A DNA stretch of 64,000 bases. It comes from Saccoglossus kowalevskii. Taxonomy: Eukaryota > Hemichordata > Enteropneusta > Harrimaniidae. Below are positions 61,333 to 64,000 of this stretch, piece by piece; positions within the stretch are counted from its first letter, which is position 1; each line of letters opens with the position of its first letter. Under the pieces are notes generated by a model, which ran no database searches, had not been told where the DNA came from, and saw nothing but the letters and a program-made list of their open reading frames with translations. Position numbers and translations under genes: made by a program. Location: assembly GCF_000003605.2 (NCBI RefSeq), contig NW_003117245.1:1-64000 (forward strand), in the 5' to 3' direction.

Positions 61333-61956
61333 ATGGGATACTCTGTACAGCCCAGTAGGGCTTACAAACCAGTCTTACTGCATTGCATACATTGTATAAC
61401 CCCGTAGGACTACAAACCAGTCTTACTGCATGGCATACACTGTACAGCCCAGTAGGGCTACATACCAGTCTTACTGCATGGCATACACTGTACAGCCTAG
61501 TAGGACTACAAAACAGTCTTACTGCATGGCATACACTGTACAGCCCAGCAGGGCTACATACCAGTCTCGCTGCATGACATACACTGTACAGCCCAGTAGG
61601 ACTAAACCAGTTTTACTGCATGGCATACACTGTACAGCCCAGTAGGGCTACAAACCAGTCTTACTGCATGGCATGCTCTGTACAGCCCAGTAGGGCTACA
61701 TACCAGTCATTACTTCATGGCAAACGCTGTACAGCCCAGTTGGGCTACAAACTAGTCTCACTGCATGGCATACACTGTACAGCCCAGTAGGGCTACAAAC
61801 CAGTCTTACTGCATGGCATACACGGTACAGCCCAATAGGACTACAAAACAGTCTTACTGCATGGCATACAATGTACAGCCCAGTTGGGCTACAAACTAGT
61901 CTTACTGCATGGCATACTCTGTACAGCCCAGTTGGGCTACAAACTAGTCTTACTGC
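61333..61956 (+). repeat. Module E
   Basis: Complete E after C-II. The 46-bp monomer (61574-61619) starts ATGACATAC instead of ATGGCATAC; 49-bp monomer at 61668-61716. TCTCGCTGC near 61564 is shared with the E at 18.7 kb. Confidence 0.88.
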
Positions 61957-64000
61957 ATGGTATACACTGTACAGCCCAGTAGGGCTACAAATCAGTTTTA
62001 CTGCTTGGCATACACTGTACAGCCCAGTTGGGCTACAAACCTGTCTTACTGCATGGCATACACTGTACAGCCCAGTAGGGCTACATACCATGCTTACTGC
62101 ATGGAATACACTGTACAGCCCAGTATGGCTACAAACTAGTCTTACTGCATGGTATACACTGTACAGCCCAGTAGACTTACAAACCAGTCTTACTGCATGA
62201 CATACACTGTACAAGCCCCGTTGGGCTACATACCAATCTTTACTTCATGACATACGCTGTACATTCCAGTTGGGGATACAAACTATTCTTACTACATTGA
62301 ACATACACTGTACAGCCCACTAGGACTACAAACCCAGTCTCACAGCATGACATACACTGTAAAGCCCAGTAGGTCGTACTGCATGGCATACACTGTACAG
62401 CCCAGAAGGGCTACATACCAGTCTTACTTCATGGCAAACGCTGTACAGCCCAGTTGGGCTACAAACTAGTCTCACTGCATGGCATACACTGTACAGCCCA
62501 GTAGGGCTACAAACCAGTCTTACTGCATGGCATACACTGTACTGCCCAGTAGAGCTACAAACCAGTCTTACTGCATTGCATACACTGTACAGCCCAGTTG
62601 GGCTACAAACCTGTCTTACTGCATGGCATACACTGTACAGCCCAGTAGGTCTACATACCAGGCTTACTGCATGTAATACACTGTACAGCCCAGTAGGGCT
62701 ACAAACTAGTCTTACTGCATGGTATACACTGTACAGCCCAGTAGGACTACAAACCAGTCTTACTGCATGACATACGCTGTACAGCCCAGTTGGGCTACAT
62801 ACCAATCTTACTTCATGGCATACGCTGTACATTCCAGTTGGGATACAAACTAGTCTTACTACATGACATACACTGTACTGCCCAGTAGAGCTACAAACCA
62901 GTCTTACTGCTTGGCATACACTGTACAGCCCAGTTGGGCTACAAACCTGTCTTACTGCATGGCATACACTGTACAGCCCAGTAGGGCTACATACCAGGCT
63001 TACTGCATGGAATACACTGTACAGCCCAGTAGGGCTACAAATCAGTTTTACTGCTTGGCATACACTGTACAGCCCAGTTGGGCTACAAACCTGTCTTACT
63101 GCATGGCATACACTGTACAGCCCAGTAGGGCAACATACCAGGCTTACTGCATGGAATACACTGTACAGCCCAGTAGGGCTACAAACTAGTCTTACTGCAT
63201 GGTATACACTGTACAGCCAAGTAGGACTACAAACCAGTCTTACTGCATGACATACGCTGTACAGCCCAGTTGGGCTACATACCAATCTTACTGCATGGCA
63301 TACACTGTACTGCCCAGTAGAGCTACAAACCAGTCTTACTGCATTGCATACATTGTACAGCCCAGTCGGGCGTCAAACCAGTCTTACTGCATGGCATACA
63401 CTGTACTGTCCAGTAGAGCTACAAACCAGTCTTACTGCATGGCATACACTGTACAGCCCAGTAGGGCTACAAACCGGTCTTACTGCATGGCATACACTGT
63501 ACAGCCCAGTAGGGCTACAAACCGGTCTTACTGCATGGCATACACTGTACTGCCCAGTAGAGCTACAAACCAGTCTTACTGCTTGGCATACACTGTACAG
63601 CCCAGTTGAGCTACAAACCGGTCTTACTGCATGGCATACACTGTACAGCCCAGTTGGGCTACAAACCAGTCTTACTGCATGGCATACACTGTACAGCCCA
63701 GTAGGGCTACATACCAGGCTTACTGCATGGAATACACTGTACAGCCCAGTAGGGCTACAAACTAGTCTTACTGCATGGTATACACTGTACAGCCAAGTAG
63801 GACTACAAACCAGTCTTACTGCATGACATACGCTGTACAGCCCAGTTGGGCTACATACCAATCTTACTGCATGGCATACACTGTACTGCCCAGTAGAGCT
63901 ACAAACCAGTCTTACTGCATTGCATACATTGTACAGCCCAGTCGGGCGTCAAACCAGTCTTACTGCATGGCATACACTGTACTGTCCAGTAGAGCTACAA
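61957..64000 (+). repeat. HOR-A run to the window end
   Basis: 36-bp marker at 62347. An indel-rich patch lies at 62172-62335. The piece 62630-63190 matches 39061-39600, and from 63295 the third AACCGGTC block begins. The array is still running in the same phase at base 64000, so its end lies outside the window. Confidence 0.87.
62172..62335. other. Indel cluster in HOR-A
   Basis: At least six small gains in 165 bp: AGTAGACTTAC, TACAAGCCCC, ATCTTTACTTC, TTGGGGATAC, ACATTGAACATAC and AAACCCAGTC. The flanks are clean. Confidence 0.85.

Larger units (their letters stand above)
1..64000. repeat. 48-bp tandem satellite array (entire window)
   Basis: The window is an uninterrupted head-to-tail array of a 48-bp monomer; 875-922 is a typical copy. 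Most copies share GGCATACACTGTACAG, then CCCAGTAGGG or CCCAGTTGGG, then CTACAAACCAG and TCTTACTGC. The usual copy is about 50% G+C and lacks CpG. All copies I read run the same way, here called plus. Odd-length monomers (36, 46, 47, 49, 53 bp) recur as fixed types, so most of the array can be placed on a 48-bp lattice. Monomer types recur in order, making higher-order repeats and composite modules. I found no mobile element, rRNA, tRNA, telomere repeat or unique spacer. The repeat class is certain; species, chromosomal position and function cannot be read from the sequence. I do not recognise the family by name. Confidence 0.98.

Noticed and set aside
1-64000. CRISPR array
   Set aside because: Repeats are directly adjacent with no unique spacers, no leader and no cas genes.
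1-64000. Telomere or rDNA spacer identity
   Set aside because: No TTAGGG-like repeats and no rRNA sequence were seen on either strand; the array type alone does not support either location.

Overview
The whole 64,000-base window is one head-to-tail tandem satellite array. I see no protein-coding gene, RNA gene, transposon, CRISPR array or unique-sequence stretch. The unit is 48 bp (about 50% G+C; a typical copy is 875-922), so the window holds roughly 1,330 monomers, all in the same orientation. Nearly every departure from the 48-bp lattice comes from a few recurring odd-length monomers (36, 46, 47, 49 and 53 bp). The sequence suggests a eukaryotic chromosome in a satellite domain (centromeric, pericentromeric, subtelomeric or knob/B-chromosome type). 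Nothing here fixes the species or the chromosomal location, and no telomere-type hexamer was seen.

The array has several levels. (1) HOR-A is a higher-order repeat of about 17 monomer types in fixed order (16 x 48 + one 36-bp type = 804 bp). It contains an attGCATACATTG/CGGGCGTC type, an ACATTCCAG type and a 36-bp type ending GTCGTACTGC. Copies range from about 700 bp to over 2 kb by gain or loss of whole monomers. (2) Module B (431 bp when complete) is marked by a 47-bp monomer with ACAGTCAGTTGGG and by TATGGCTA monomers. (3) Module T (up to 528 bp) is marked by TCAGTACAG and TTGTGCGACAC. (4) Module C is a strongly diverged 53-bp monomer containing CTGTTCGACATATTTGG; 13 copies in two alternating forms, C-I and C-II. 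(5) Module E holds a 46-bp monomer (GGACTAAACCAG), a 49-bp monomer (GTCATTACTTC) and an ACAATGTAC monomer. The fullest order is HOR-A, B, T, C-I, four monomers, C-II, E, HOR-A, best seen at 55.2-57.3 kb; a version with a short T lies at 17.5-19.1 kb.

Layout: HOR-A 1-1,774; B-T-C 1,775-2,883; HOR-A with E insertions and a fresh 901-bp duplication 2,884-14,861; T-C-E-B-T-C-E composites 14,862-19,052; long HOR-A stretches with partial B pieces 19,053-40,728; B-T-C-E 40,729-42,125; HOR-A 42,126-48,637 with a 96-bp dimer zone; low-order monomer zone, T, C and E 48,638-51,136; HOR-A and B-T 51,137-54,660; low-order zone 54,661-55,237; B-T-C-E 55,478-57,311; HOR-A 57,312-58,544; T-C-E 58,545-60,487; HOR-A, C-II, E, HOR-A to the end.

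Long open frames exist (up to 1,036 codons on the minus strand, 32,477-35,587) because 48 and 36 are multiples of three and one antisense frame of the usual monomer has no stop. I do not regard them as genes. The main interest is evolutionary: block-wise duplication, long-distance sister copies, linked HOR subfamilies, and local clusters of one-base indels that may be assembly errors. All boundaries and copy counts were worked out by hand.
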